A stretch of DNA of 38,288 nucleotides from Gemmobacter sp964439015. GTDB taxonomy: Bacteria; Pseudomonadota; Alphaproteobacteria; Rhodobacterales; Rhodobacteraceae. Below the pieces are notes generated by a model. That model was not told the origin of the DNA and searched no databases. It worked only from the letters and a program-made list of their open reading frames with translations. Made by a program: the position numbers and the translations under genes. The DNA is taken from the NCBI GenBank assembly GCA_964439015.1, contig CAYTMV010000021.1, positions 1 to 38,288 on the forward strand, read 5' to 3'. Positions 1 through 9,956 of the stretch are shown in pieces (the first letter of the stretch is position 1; each line of letters begins with the position of its first letter).

Positions 1-803
1 ACAAGGCGGGGGTGGCGATCATCATGACCGCCGCGCGCCGCCTGATGGCGCAGCCTGACAGGCCCATGATCCGCATCGCCTTTACCCCGGATGAGGAGAT
101 CGGCCGCGGCGTGGACAAGCGCCTGCCTGCCGATCTGGGCGTGGCCTTTGCCTATACCTTTGACGGTGGCGCCGTGGGTGCGATCGATTACGAGACCTTC
201 TCGGCCGACGGCGCCGAGGTGGTGATCGAGGGCGTCTCGGTCCATCCCGGCTACGCTTATGGCAAGATGGTCAACGCGATCACGCTGGCCGCCCGCATCC
301 TGTCGGCCTTGCCGCAATCCACCATGCAGCCCGAGGTGACCCAGGACCGCGAGGGCTTCATCCATGCCACCGAGATCAGCGGCGGCTCCAGCCGGGCGGT
401 GATCAGCTTCATCCTGCGCGATTTCGAGCGCGAGGGCCTGGCCGAAAAGGGCCGCATCCTGAAGTCGGTCTGCGACGCCGTGCAGGCGGGCGAGCCGCGG
501 GCGCGCATCACCTGCACCATTACCCCGCAATATCGCAACATGCGCTATTGGCTGGAGGAGGACACTACTATCGTCGATCTGGCGCGCGCGGCCTGCAAGG
601 CGTTGGGTATCCAGCCGGTTACGGTGCCGGTCCGGGGCGGCACCGACGGGTCCCGCCTGACCGAGATGGGCGTGCCATGTCCCAACCTGTTCACCGGCAT
701 GGCCGAGATTCATGGGCCGCTGGAATGGGTGTCCTTGCAGGACATGGCGATGGCGGTGCGGTTGATGGAGGCGATCGTGATGGGTCCGCGGGCCGGTGGC
801 TGA
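1..803 (+). CDS. pepT: Peptidase T (M20 tripeptidase), 5' truncated by window edge
   Basis: This is the C-terminal two thirds of an M20-family zinc aminopeptidase that releases the N-terminal residue of tripeptides in the cytoplasm. The frame is open from base 3, where it reads KAGVAIIMTA; this corresponds to the (D)DKAGVA segment of PepT that carries a metal-ligand Asp just outside the window. Downstream are FTPDEEIGRGVDK, which holds the catalytic Glu and a metal-binding Glu, FDGGAVGAIDYETFSA, the dimerisation-domain segment GVSVHPGYAYGKMVNA, the VRGGTDGSRLTEMGVPCPN loop and a C-terminal HGPLEWVSLQDM containing the last metal His. This motif order is diagnostic of PepT rather than of other M20 peptidases. 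The true start lies upstream of the window. The stop overlaps the start of the next gene by 8 bp, which suggests translational coupling. Confidence 0.93.
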   Translation, partial: KAGVAIIMTAARRLMAQPDRPMIRIAFTPDEEIGRGVDKRLPADLGVAFAYTFDGGAVGAIDYETFSADGAEVVIEGVSVHPGYAYGKMVNAITLAARILSALPQSTMQPEVTQDREGFIHATEISGGSSRAVISFILRDFEREGLAEKGRILKSVCDAVQAGEPRARITCTITPQYRNMRYWLEEDTTIVDLARAACKALGIQPVTVPVRGGTDGSRLTEMGVPCPNLFTGMAEIHGPLEWVSLQDMAMAVRLMEAIVMGPRAGG

Positions 804-2040
804 GGGGCTGCTGCGGGCGCTGTTCGCCGCGGCAGTGGCTGCGGCCGATCCGATGCTGGTCATACCGCCAGCCTTGCCGCCCCGGCCTTCGGGCCGGGTG
901 GTCGTGGTGGGGGCTGGAAAGGCCAGCGCCAGAATGGCCGAGGCGGTCGAGGCCGCCTGGGGCCCTTGCGAGGGGGTGGTGATCACCCGCGACGGCTATC
1001 AGCGCCCCTGTCAGGGGATCGAGATCGTGACTGCCCGTCACCCGGTGCCGGATGCGCGCGGGCTTGAGGCCACGGCGCGGATGCTGGCATTGCTGGACGG
1101 GCTGGGGCCACAGGATATGGTGCTGGCGCTGATCTCGGGCGGGGCCTCGGCGCTGCTGGTTGCGCCCGCGCCGGGTCTGACGCTGGCCGACAAGCAGGCG
1201 GTGAACGCAGGTCTGCTGGCCTCGGGCGCGCCGATTGGCGAGATGAATCTGGTCCGCAAGCACCTCAGCCGGGTCAAAGGTGGGCAGTTGGCGGCGGCGG
1301 CCTATCCCGCGCGGCTGCTGGCCCTCGCGATCTCGGACGTGCCGGGCGATGATCCGGCGGTGATCGGCTCTGGCCCCACGGTCGGCGAGGCGACGCGCCC
1401 GGTGCAGGCCTTGGCCGTGCTGGCAGCGCGCGGTTTCCCGGTGCCTGACGCGGTGCGGGCGGCGCTGGCCAAGTCATCCGTGGTGGCGCCGGGCGATCCC
1501 CGGCTGGCGCGGTCTGAAACCCGTGTGATCGCCGCACCCGCGCAATCGCTGGCAGCCGCCGCCGATCTGGCGCGGAAACACGGCATCGCCGTGGAAATTC
1601 TGGGCGACGCCATCGAGGGCGAGGCGCGCGCGGTGGCCGGCCGAATGGCCGCCGCTGCGCAGGCCCGCCAGCCCGGCCTGACCGCGCCACTGCTGCTGTT
1701 GTCAGGCGGCGAGGTGACGGTGACGCGGCGGGGCACAGGCCTGGGTGGGCCGAATGCCGAGTTTTGTCTGGCTCTGGCTCTGGCCCTGCAAGGCCAGAAC
1801 GGTATCCATTCGCTGGCCTGTGATACCGATGGTGTCGATGGCGCGGCCGAAGTGGCGGGCGCTGTGATTGGCCCCGACACGCTGACCCGCGCTGCGGCCC
1901 TTGGGCTGGACCCGCAGGCGATGCTGAACACCAACGACTCGCACAGCTTTTTTGCGGCGCTGGGCGATCAGGTGATCTCTGGTCCGACCCTGACCAATGT
2001 GAACGACTTCCGCGCGATCCTGATCGCGCCCCTCGCCTGA
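796..2040 (+). CDS. Glycerate 2-kinase, MOFRL family (GckA/TtuD type)
   Basis: A 414-residue cytoplasmic kinase expected to phosphorylate D-glycerate with ATP to 2-phosphoglycerate. Visible family features are the N-terminal VVVVGAGKASARMAEA nucleotide-binding-like segment, ALISGGASALL, LVRKHLSRVKGGQLA, the strongly conserved ISDVPGDDPAVIGSGPT and a C-terminal MOFRL domain with LLLSGGEVTVT, GLGGPNAEFCLALAL and DTDGVDG. The start is GTG: an in-frame stop at 778-780 and no ATG between it and the conserved N-terminus leave 796 as the best choice, 8 bp inside pepT. Members have often been annotated as hydroxypyruvate reductase (TtuD), but the MOFRL architecture fits kinases. Glycerate arises from glyoxylate or hydroxypyruvate metabolism, so the product would feed glycolysis. 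The exact in vivo substrate is inferred. Confidence 0.88.
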   Translation: MAEGLLRALFAAAVAAADPMLVIPPALPPRPSGRVVVVGAGKASARMAEAVEAAWGPCEGVVITRDGYQRPCQGIEIVTARHPVPDARGLEATARMLALLDGLGPQDMVLALISGGASALLVAPAPGLTLADKQAVNAGLLASGAPIGEMNLVRKHLSRVKGGQLAAAAYPARLLALAISDVPGDDPAVIGSGPTVGEATRPVQALAVLAARGFPVPDAVRAALAKSSVVAPGDPRLARSETRVIAAPAQSLAAAADLARKHGIAVEILGDAIEGEARAVAGRMAAAAQARQPGLTAPLLLLSGGEVTVTRRGTGLGGPNAEFCLALALALQGQNGIHSLACDTDGVDGAAEVAGAVIGPDTLTRAAALGLDPQAMLNTNDSHSFFAALGDQVISGPTLTNVNDFRAILIAPLA

Positions 2041-2066
2041 CCATCGGGGGCGTGCTAGGCAAGGGC

Positions 2067-2753
2067 ATGTCCCAGCATATCTCGCCCTATCACGCCCCCG
2101 GTTTCATCCCAGACGCGCTGGCCCGCGGCAAGCACCGCGACATCATCGGCGGCCGCTGGGACGAGACCGGCATCATCCAGATGCAGATGCTGCTGGCCGA
2201 GGGGCTGAAGCCGCAGCACCGTCTGCTGGATATCGGCTGCGGGCCGTTGCGCACGGGCTGTCGGTTGGTGCCCTATCTGAACCCCGGCAACTATTGGGGC
2301 ACTGACCTGTCGGGCGATCTGATGCGGCAGGGCTATCGGCAAGAGTTGACCGAGGGCGATCGCGCCCGCCTGCCGCGCAGCCAACTGGTCGAGGACCGGG
2401 ATTTCAGCTTTCCCGGCATCCCGGATGCCTTCGACTACCTGCTGTGCTTTGCGGTTTTCACCCATCTGCCGCTGAACCACCTGCGGCGCGGGCTGGTGCA
2501 GGTGGGGCGGCGGTTCGCGCGGTTTGAAAAGTTTCTGTTCACGGTGTTCCTCGCCCCTGATGCGGCGGCCAGCCTCGGGCCGGTGCGTCAGCCGGATGGG
2601 GTGGTGACCCATGACATCCGCCCGCCCTATCATGTGCTGGAGTCTGATTTGCACCTGTTTGCCGCGCAGGCGGGCCTTGCGTTGGAGCTGCGCGAGGCCC
2701 GCCTGCCGCGCGGGCAGGTGTTATGCGTGGCGCAACCGATCACGAGTGTCTGA
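2067..2753 (+). CDS. Class I SAM-dependent methyltransferase, substrate unknown
   Basis: A 228-residue soluble protein with a Rossmann-type methyltransferase fold. The glycine-rich SAM-binding motif I is LLDIGCGPLRTGCRL, followed by an acidic-turn segment YWGTDLSGDLM and a motif IV-like FDYLLCFAVFTHLP that resembles UbiE/COQ5-like small-molecule methyltransferases. I chose ATG 2067 (MSQHISPYHAP) over the upstream GTG 2052, because an AGGC sits about 8 nt before the ATG while the GTG has only a G-run immediately next to it. No substrate-specificity motif is recognisable and the neighbours (glycerate kinase, an exported unknown) do not point to a pathway. The next gene starts 13 bp after the stop, so the two are probably co-transcribed. 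Confidence 0.8.
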   Translation: MSQHISPYHAPGFIPDALARGKHRDIIGGRWDETGIIQMQMLLAEGLKPQHRLLDIGCGPLRTGCRLVPYLNPGNYWGTDLSGDLMRQGYRQELTEGDRARLPRSQLVEDRDFSFPGIPDAFDYLLCFAVFTHLPLNHLRRGLVQVGRRFARFEKFLFTVFLAPDAAASLGPVRQPDGVVTHDIRPPYHVLESDLHLFAAQAGLALELREARLPRGQVLCVAQPITSV

Positions 2754-2766
2754 ACCGGAGAAACCG

Positions 2767-3960
2767 ATGCGTATCCTTGCCCTTTGCCTGTCACTGCTGG
2801 CCACGCCCGCGGCGGCGGAAACCATCTCGGCCGAGATCGGCCGGGCGGGTCTTGCCGCCACCGAGGCGCGGCTGTCGGCGCTGCCCGCGGCTTCGGCCGA
2901 AGAAGCCTTCGCGCTGGGCGGCGTGCGGTTTCTCCGCGCGATTGAGAGCAGCTTCCAGATCCGCTGGCAGAACGGTCTGACCGATCAGACCGGCTTGTTG
3001 CCGCTGCTGCGCCTGCCGCTGGCGGACAACCCCGCGCCGCAGCCCTTTGACGCCGGCGCTATCGCCAAGGTGTTCTCTGCCGCTGAGGGGCATCTGGCCG
3101 CCAGTCTGGCCGTGTTGGATGGCATCGACCCGGGGCAGGAGTTCGGGCTGGAGATCCGGCTGGAAGACCTGTGGTTCGACATCGACGGCAACGGGCAACG
3201 CCAGCCGGGCGAAGGGATGATGGAGGTGGCCGGGCCTATGATCCTCGGGCCGGATTGGCTGGATCGGCCGGCCGATCAGCCGGGCCCGGTGATCCGCTTT
3301 GACCGGGCCGATGCGGCTTGGCTGGCCGCCTATGCCCATCTGCTGTCGGCGCTGTCCGAGGTGGTGCTGGCCTATGACCCGACCGAGGCCGTGACCCGCG
3401 TCATGGGCGCGCTGCAGGGGATGCAGGCGCTGGCCCCGCTGGAGAACGACATGCTGTTCGGCACCCCCAACCCGCCGCATGCCGTGGACATCCTCGCCAT
3501 CTTGATTGCCACGCTGGACCAGCAGCCCGACGCCACGAGGATGGCCGTGGCACATGCCCACCTGCTGGATGTGATCGCGCAGAACCGCCGCTTCTGGGAT
3601 CTGGTCGCCCAGGAAACCGACAATCAGGCCGAATGGTTGCCCAATGACGCACAGCAATCGGCGTTGGGCATAGCCTTGCCGCCGGGCACCGGCGCCCGCT
3701 GGAAGGCGGTGCTGGCTGAGGCCGAGGCGATCCTGCAAGGCCGGGCGCTGATCCCCTACTGGCGACTGTCCGAGGGGGCGGGCGTGAACATCCAGCGCGT
3801 CTTCCTTGAACCGCGGCCTGTTGACGTGGCCGGATGGATCCAGGGCTGGGCGGCGCTGCCCTATCTGGAGCAGGGCGTGATGGCCAGCACTGAGGCGGTC
3901 GATGCCTTTGGCGACATGGCCGAGGGGCAGGCGATGCTGCTGGCATTGTGGTTGAACTGA
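2767..3960 (+). CDS. Exported protein of unknown function with an EF-hand-like loop
   Basis: A 397-residue protein that I do not recognise. Residues 1-17 form a classic Sec signal peptide (MRILALCLSL, then an Ala-rich end) with a likely cleavage after AAA and before ETISAE, so the mature protein should be periplasmic. The rest is rich in Leu and Ala and looks mainly helical. Around residues 138-149 is DIDGNGQRQPGE, which has acidic or polar residues at positions 1, 3, 5 and 7 and Glu at 12, the spacing of a calcium-binding EF-hand loop, although position 8 is Arg instead of the usual hydrophobic residue. The start is supported by GGAG at 2757-2760, 6 nt upstream. It follows the methyltransferase by 13 bp, and the sucC regulatory region begins right after it. 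Confidence 0.72.
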   Translation: MRILALCLSLLATPAAAETISAEIGRAGLAATEARLSALPAASAEEAFALGGVRFLRAIESSFQIRWQNGLTDQTGLLPLLRLPLADNPAPQPFDAGAIAKVFSAAEGHLAASLAVLDGIDPGQEFGLEIRLEDLWFDIDGNGQRQPGEGMMEVAGPMILGPDWLDRPADQPGPVIRFDRADAAWLAAYAHLLSALSEVVLAYDPTEAVTRVMGALQGMQALAPLENDMLFGTPNPPHAVDILAILIATLDQQPDATRMAVAHAHLLDVIAQNRRFWDLVAQETDNQAEWLPNDAQQSALGIALPPGTGARWKAVLAEAEAILQGRALIPYWRLSEGAGVNIQRVFLEPRPVDVAGWIQGWAALPYLEQGVMASTEAVDAFGDMAEGQAMLLALWLN

Positions 3961-3994
3961 GTCGCCGCCAACCGTTTGCGTTAACGAATCCTGG

Positions 3995-4029
3995 CTTGTG
4001 ATCACAGATTTTCGCACTGTGATCACAAG
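3995..4029. promoter_or_regulatory. Double palindromic operator upstream of sucC
   Basis: CTTGTGATCACAG (3995-4007) and its exact reverse complement CTGTGATCACAAG (4017-4029) form a 13-bp perfect inverted repeat around a 9-bp AT-rich spacer. Each arm itself contains the 10-bp palindrome TGTGATCACA (3997-4006 and 4018-4027), so the 10-mer occurs twice exactly 21 bp apart, two helical turns. This is the arrangement expected for cooperative binding of two dimers on one DNA face. The TGT/ACA halves resemble sites of GntR/FadR-type regulators; the regulator is unknown. It lies 105 bp before the sucC start. Confidence 0.7.
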
Positions 4030-4134
4030 TTGCATTTTTCCGCCGCAAAACCGGTCTTTCCCGTCAATCGCGTTTGGACGGCGCCGCTTTATGTGGCATC
4101 ACATCCCGCAAATCAGCAACTGTGGGACGGTTCC

Positions 4135-5328
4135 ATGAACATCCATGAATATCAGGCCAAGGCGCTGCTGCGCAGCTATGGCGCGCCCGTTTCGGATGGC
4201 CGCGTGGTCCTGAAGGCCGAAGAGGCCAAGACCGCCGCCGGCGCCCTCGATGGCCCGCTCTGGGTGGTCAAGGCGCAGATCCACGCCGGCGGTCGCGGCA
4301 AGGGCAAGTTTGTCGAGCCCGAAGCCGGCGAAAAGGGCGGCGTGCGTCTGGCCAAGTCGGTCGAAGAGGCCGAGACGCTGGCCAAGCAGATGCTGGGCCG
4401 CACGCTGGTGACGCACCAGACCGGGCCGGTGGGCAAGCAGGTCAACCGCATCTATATCGAGGCGGGTTCGGACATCGCGCGCGAGCTGTATCTGGCGCTG
4501 CTGGTGGATCGCCAGACCTCGCGCATCTCGTTCGTCTGCTCGACCGAGGGCGGCATGGACATCGAGGAAGTGGCCGCGGCCACCCCCGAAAAGATCCTGA
4601 GCTTCTCGGTTGACCCGGCGTCCGGCCTGTCGGACTTCCACGGCCGCCGTCTGGCCTTCGCGCTGGGTCTCGAAGGCGCGCAGATCAAGCAGATGGTTGC
4701 GCTGAGCAAGGTTCTCTACAAGGCCTTCGTCGAGAAGGACATGGAGATGCTGGAGATCAACCCGCTGATCGTGACCCCGGCGGGCGATCTGAAGGTGCTG
4801 GACGCCAAGGTTTCCTTCGATGGCAACGCCCTCTATCGTCACGCCGACATCCAGGCGCTGAAGGACGAGACCGAGGAAGACCCGAAAGAACTGGCCGCCG
4901 CCAAGTTCGACCTGAACTATGTCGCGCTGGATGGCAACATCGGCTGCATGGTGAACGGCGCGGGCCTTGCCATGGCCACCATGGACATCATCAAGCTCTA
5001 TGGTGCCGAACCCGCCAACTTCCTTGACGTGGGCGGTGGCGCCACCAAGGAAAAGGTGACCGAAGCCTTCAAGATCATCACCTCGGACCCGAACGTGAAG
5101 GGCATCCTGGTCAACATCTTCGGCGGCATCATGCGCTGCGACATCATCGCCGAGGGCATCATCGCCGCGGTGAAGGAAGTCGGCCTGAAAGTGCCGCTGG
5201 TCGTCCGTCTGGAAGGCACCAATGTCGAGAAGGGCAAGGAAATCATCGCGACCTCCGGCCTGAACGTGATCGCCGGCGACAACCTCGCCGACGCCGCGCA
5301 GAAGATCGTCAAGGCGGTCCAGGGCTGA
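4135..5328 (+). CDS. sucC: Succinyl-CoA synthetase (ADP-forming) beta subunit
   Basis: A 397-residue beta subunit of the cytoplasmic TCA-cycle ligase that interconverts succinyl-CoA and succinate with nucleotide phosphorylation. The N-terminal MNIHEYQAKALLRSYG, the ATP-grasp segment VVKAQIHAGGRGKGKFVE, EMLEINPLIVTPAGDLKVLDAKVSFD and the C-terminal CoA-ligase segment NFLDVGGGATKEKVTEAF with FGGIMRCDIIAEGI are all characteristic of SucC. The start at 4135 matches the family N-terminus; GGGA at 4124-4127 is a plausible ribosome-binding site 7 nt upstream, whereas longer in-frame starts would run into the operator region. It is the first gene of the suc cluster. Its partner sucD lies 588 bp further on, behind an inserted lipoprotein gene. 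Confidence 0.97.
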   Translation: MNIHEYQAKALLRSYGAPVSDGRVVLKAEEAKTAAGALDGPLWVVKAQIHAGGRGKGKFVEPEAGEKGGVRLAKSVEEAETLAKQMLGRTLVTHQTGPVGKQVNRIYIEAGSDIARELYLALLVDRQTSRISFVCSTEGGMDIEEVAAATPEKILSFSVDPASGLSDFHGRRLAFALGLEGAQIKQMVALSKVLYKAFVEKDMEMLEINPLIVTPAGDLKVLDAKVSFDGNALYRHADIQALKDETEEDPKELAAAKFDLNYVALDGNIGCMVNGAGLAMATMDIIKLYGAEPANFLDVGGGATKEKVTEAFKIITSDPNVKGILVNIFGGIMRCDIIAEGIIAAVKEVGLKVPLVVRLEGTNVEKGKEIIATSGLNVIAGDNLADAAQKIVKAVQG

Positions 5329-5354
5329 GCGGGATGATTGTGCGGGGCGCAGAC

Positions 5355-5891
5355 ATGGCAAGGGCGTGGTTGATGACCGCTGTCGTTGTCGCACTTGCGT
5401 CCTGCGCGCAGTCTCCGGCTTACGAAGCGGACGCCTACGAACTCGGCAACCTCGATCCCGTCAATCAGATCCCGAAATCTTCGCCGTCCCAACTTGCCAA
5501 GACCTTCGCTTCGGCGTGCATTGACGGACCAAAAGATTTTGCGGCAGCCGAGGCGGCGCTGAGGAAGCAGGGCTTTGTGCCGTATCCGTCACGCGACGAT
5601 TTGGTCACCTTCGTTTCCGACGACCGCCGCCCTGCGGTGCAATTGTCAAAACGCGGCGACGGCTGTGTGGTCGCTGCATCGGCGCGGACCGGTCAGACCG
5701 AAGAGCTGCTGCAGTTGGTTGCCAGACGGTTTCCGCAAGCCCAGCCGCTGGACGCTGAATCTGTGGGCCGCGATCTTGAGCGGGCCTGGAAAATTGATGG
5801 AGGGATCTTGTTCCTGCTGCGATCCGGCTCCCCCTACGCAACCTCGCGCCTGATGTTTGGCATCTGGCATTCCAATCCATCCTCCCGGTGA
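5355..5891 (+). CDS. Small putative lipoprotein between sucC and sucD
   Basis: A 178-residue protein of unknown function. From ATG 5355 it starts MARAWLMTAVVVALASC, a type II signal peptide with lipobox LASC and Cys17 as the predicted lipidated residue. The mature region has a second Cys in ASACIDG, a third in GDGCVVAAS and no recognisable catalytic motif. An alternative ATG at 5334 would add MIVRGAD; I prefer 5355 because GGGG at 5344-5347 lies 7 nt upstream and the signal peptide then has normal length. Base composition looks visibly less GC-rich than in sucC and sucD, with codons such as tca, aaa, ttg and cca that those genes avoid (judged by eye, not computed). It sits 26 bp after sucC and 25 bp before sucD, so it must be co-transcribed with them. 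Confidence 0.75.
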   Translation: MARAWLMTAVVVALASCAQSPAYEADAYELGNLDPVNQIPKSSPSQLAKTFASACIDGPKDFAAAEAALRKQGFVPYPSRDDLVTFVSDDRRPAVQLSKRGDGCVVAASARTGQTEELLQLVARRFPQAQPLDAESVGRDLERAWKIDGGILFLLRSGSPYATSRLMFGIWHSNPSSR

Positions 5892-5916
5892 GACCGGGGT
5901 AAAGGGAAAGCGAAAC

Positions 5917-6801
5917 ATGGCTGTTCTCGTCAATGAAAACACACTGGTGATCTGCCAGGGCTTTACCGGCTCGCAAGGCACCTTCCACTCGGAACAGGCG
6001 ATTGCCTATGGCACCAAGATGGTCGGCGGCGTGACCCCCGGCAAGGGCGGCACCGAGCATCTGGGCCTGCCGGTCTTCAACTCGGTGCATGAGGCGCGCG
6101 AGCGCACCGGCGCCAATGCCACCGCGATCTATGTGCCGCCGCCCTTCGCGGCGGACTCGATCCTCGAGGCGATCGACGCCGAGATGGAGCTGATCGTCTG
6201 CATCACCGAAGGCATCCCGGTGCTGGACATGATGCGCGTCAAGCGCGCGCTGGAAGGCAGCAAGTCGCGTCTGATCGGGCCCAACTGCCCGGGCGTGATC
6301 ACCCCCGGCGCCTGCAAGATCGGCATCATGCCGGGCCACATCCACCAGCGCGGCAGCGTGGGCGTGGTGTCGCGCTCGGGCACGCTGACCTATGAGGCGG
6401 TCAAGCAGACCACCGATCTGGGTCTGGGCCAATCGTCGGCCGTGGGCATCGGTGGCGACCCGATCAAGGGCACCGAGCATATCGACGTCCTGGAGATGTT
6501 CCTGGCTGACCCGGAAACCAAGTCGATCATCATGATCGGCGAGATCGGTGGCTCGGCTGAAGAAGAGGCCGCTCAGTTCCTGGCCGATGAAAAGAAGCGC
6601 GGCCGCTGGAAGCCCACCGCCGGCTTCATCGCCGGCCGCACAGCGCCGAAGGGCCGCCGCATGGGTCATGCCGGTGCGATCGTCGCCGGTGGCAAGGGTG
6701 ATGCGGAATCGAAGATCGAGGCGATGAAATCCGCTGGCATCATCGTCGCCGACAGCCCCGCCCATCTGGGCGAGGCCGTCATGAAGGCCATCAAGGGCTG
6801 A
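5917..6801 (+). CDS. sucD: Succinyl-CoA synthetase (ADP-forming) alpha subunit
   Basis: A 294-residue alpha subunit, partner of SucC. The N-terminal CoA-binding Rossmann region carries ICQGFTGSQGTFHSEQAIAYG (starting near residue 12) and VGGVTPGKGG. In the ligase domain are LIGPNCPGVITPGACKIGIMPG, the GEIGGSAEEEAA segment and the active-site loop MGHAGAIVAGGKGDAESK, in which His251 is the residue phosphorylated during the reaction. Length and motifs are normal for the family. AAGGGAAAG (5902-5910) supplies the ribosome-binding site. The gene follows the small lipoprotein gene by 25 bp instead of following sucC directly. Confidence 0.97.
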   Translation: MAVLVNENTLVICQGFTGSQGTFHSEQAIAYGTKMVGGVTPGKGGTEHLGLPVFNSVHEARERTGANATAIYVPPPFAADSILEAIDAEMELIVCITEGIPVLDMMRVKRALEGSKSRLIGPNCPGVITPGACKIGIMPGHIHQRGSVGVVSRSGTLTYEAVKQTTDLGLGQSSAVGIGGDPIKGTEHIDVLEMFLADPETKSIIMIGEIGGSAEEEAAQFLADEKKRGRWKPTAGFIAGRTAPKGRRMGHAGAIVAGGKGDAESKIEAMKSAGIIVADSPAHLGEAVMKAIKG

Positions 6802-6808
6802 CCAAGCT

Positions 6809-6834
6809 GCCCTCCGGGTGAAAACCCGGGGGGC
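6809..6834. terminator. GAAA-loop hairpin after sucD
   Basis: CCGGGT (6814-6819), a GAAA tetraloop and ACCCGG (6824-6829) form a perfect core stem that extends outward, with one T-G wobble, to about 11 bp. There is no T-run behind it, so it may act as an RNA-stabilising or attenuating hairpin between sucD and sucA rather than as a strong intrinsic terminator. Confidence 0.45.
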
Positions 6835-6853
6835 CTCTCCTGGGGAGGGGAGT

Positions 6854-6920
6854 GCAGATGACAAATGCCGCGCCTCATGCCGGCCCGACCCGCGCGGCTC
6901 GTGCGGACTTTGTCATGTGC
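6854..6920. repeat. Long-range inverted repeat in the sucA leader
   Basis: GCAGATGACAAA (6854-6865) is repeated in inverted form as TTTGTCATGTGC (6909-6920), 11 of 12 bases complementary, with the inner 8 bp perfect. The arm centres are 55 bp apart, close to five helical turns. It occupies the 184-bp gap between sucD and sucA and could be a paired operator or an RNA stem. No regulator is identified. Confidence 0.4.
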
Positions 6921-6985
6921 CCTCTCCTGCCCCCTTGCGCCGCCGTGGCGCCGATCCGGACCCGTCATCCTCAAGGATACCGCAG

Positions 6986-9952
<2,967 letters not shown>

Positions 9953-9956
9953 GACC

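Noticed and set aside
3997..4027. CRP or FNR binding site upstream of sucC
   Set aside because: CRP sites need about 6 bp between TGTGA and TCACA and FNR sites need TTGAT-N4-ATCAA; here the halves abut.
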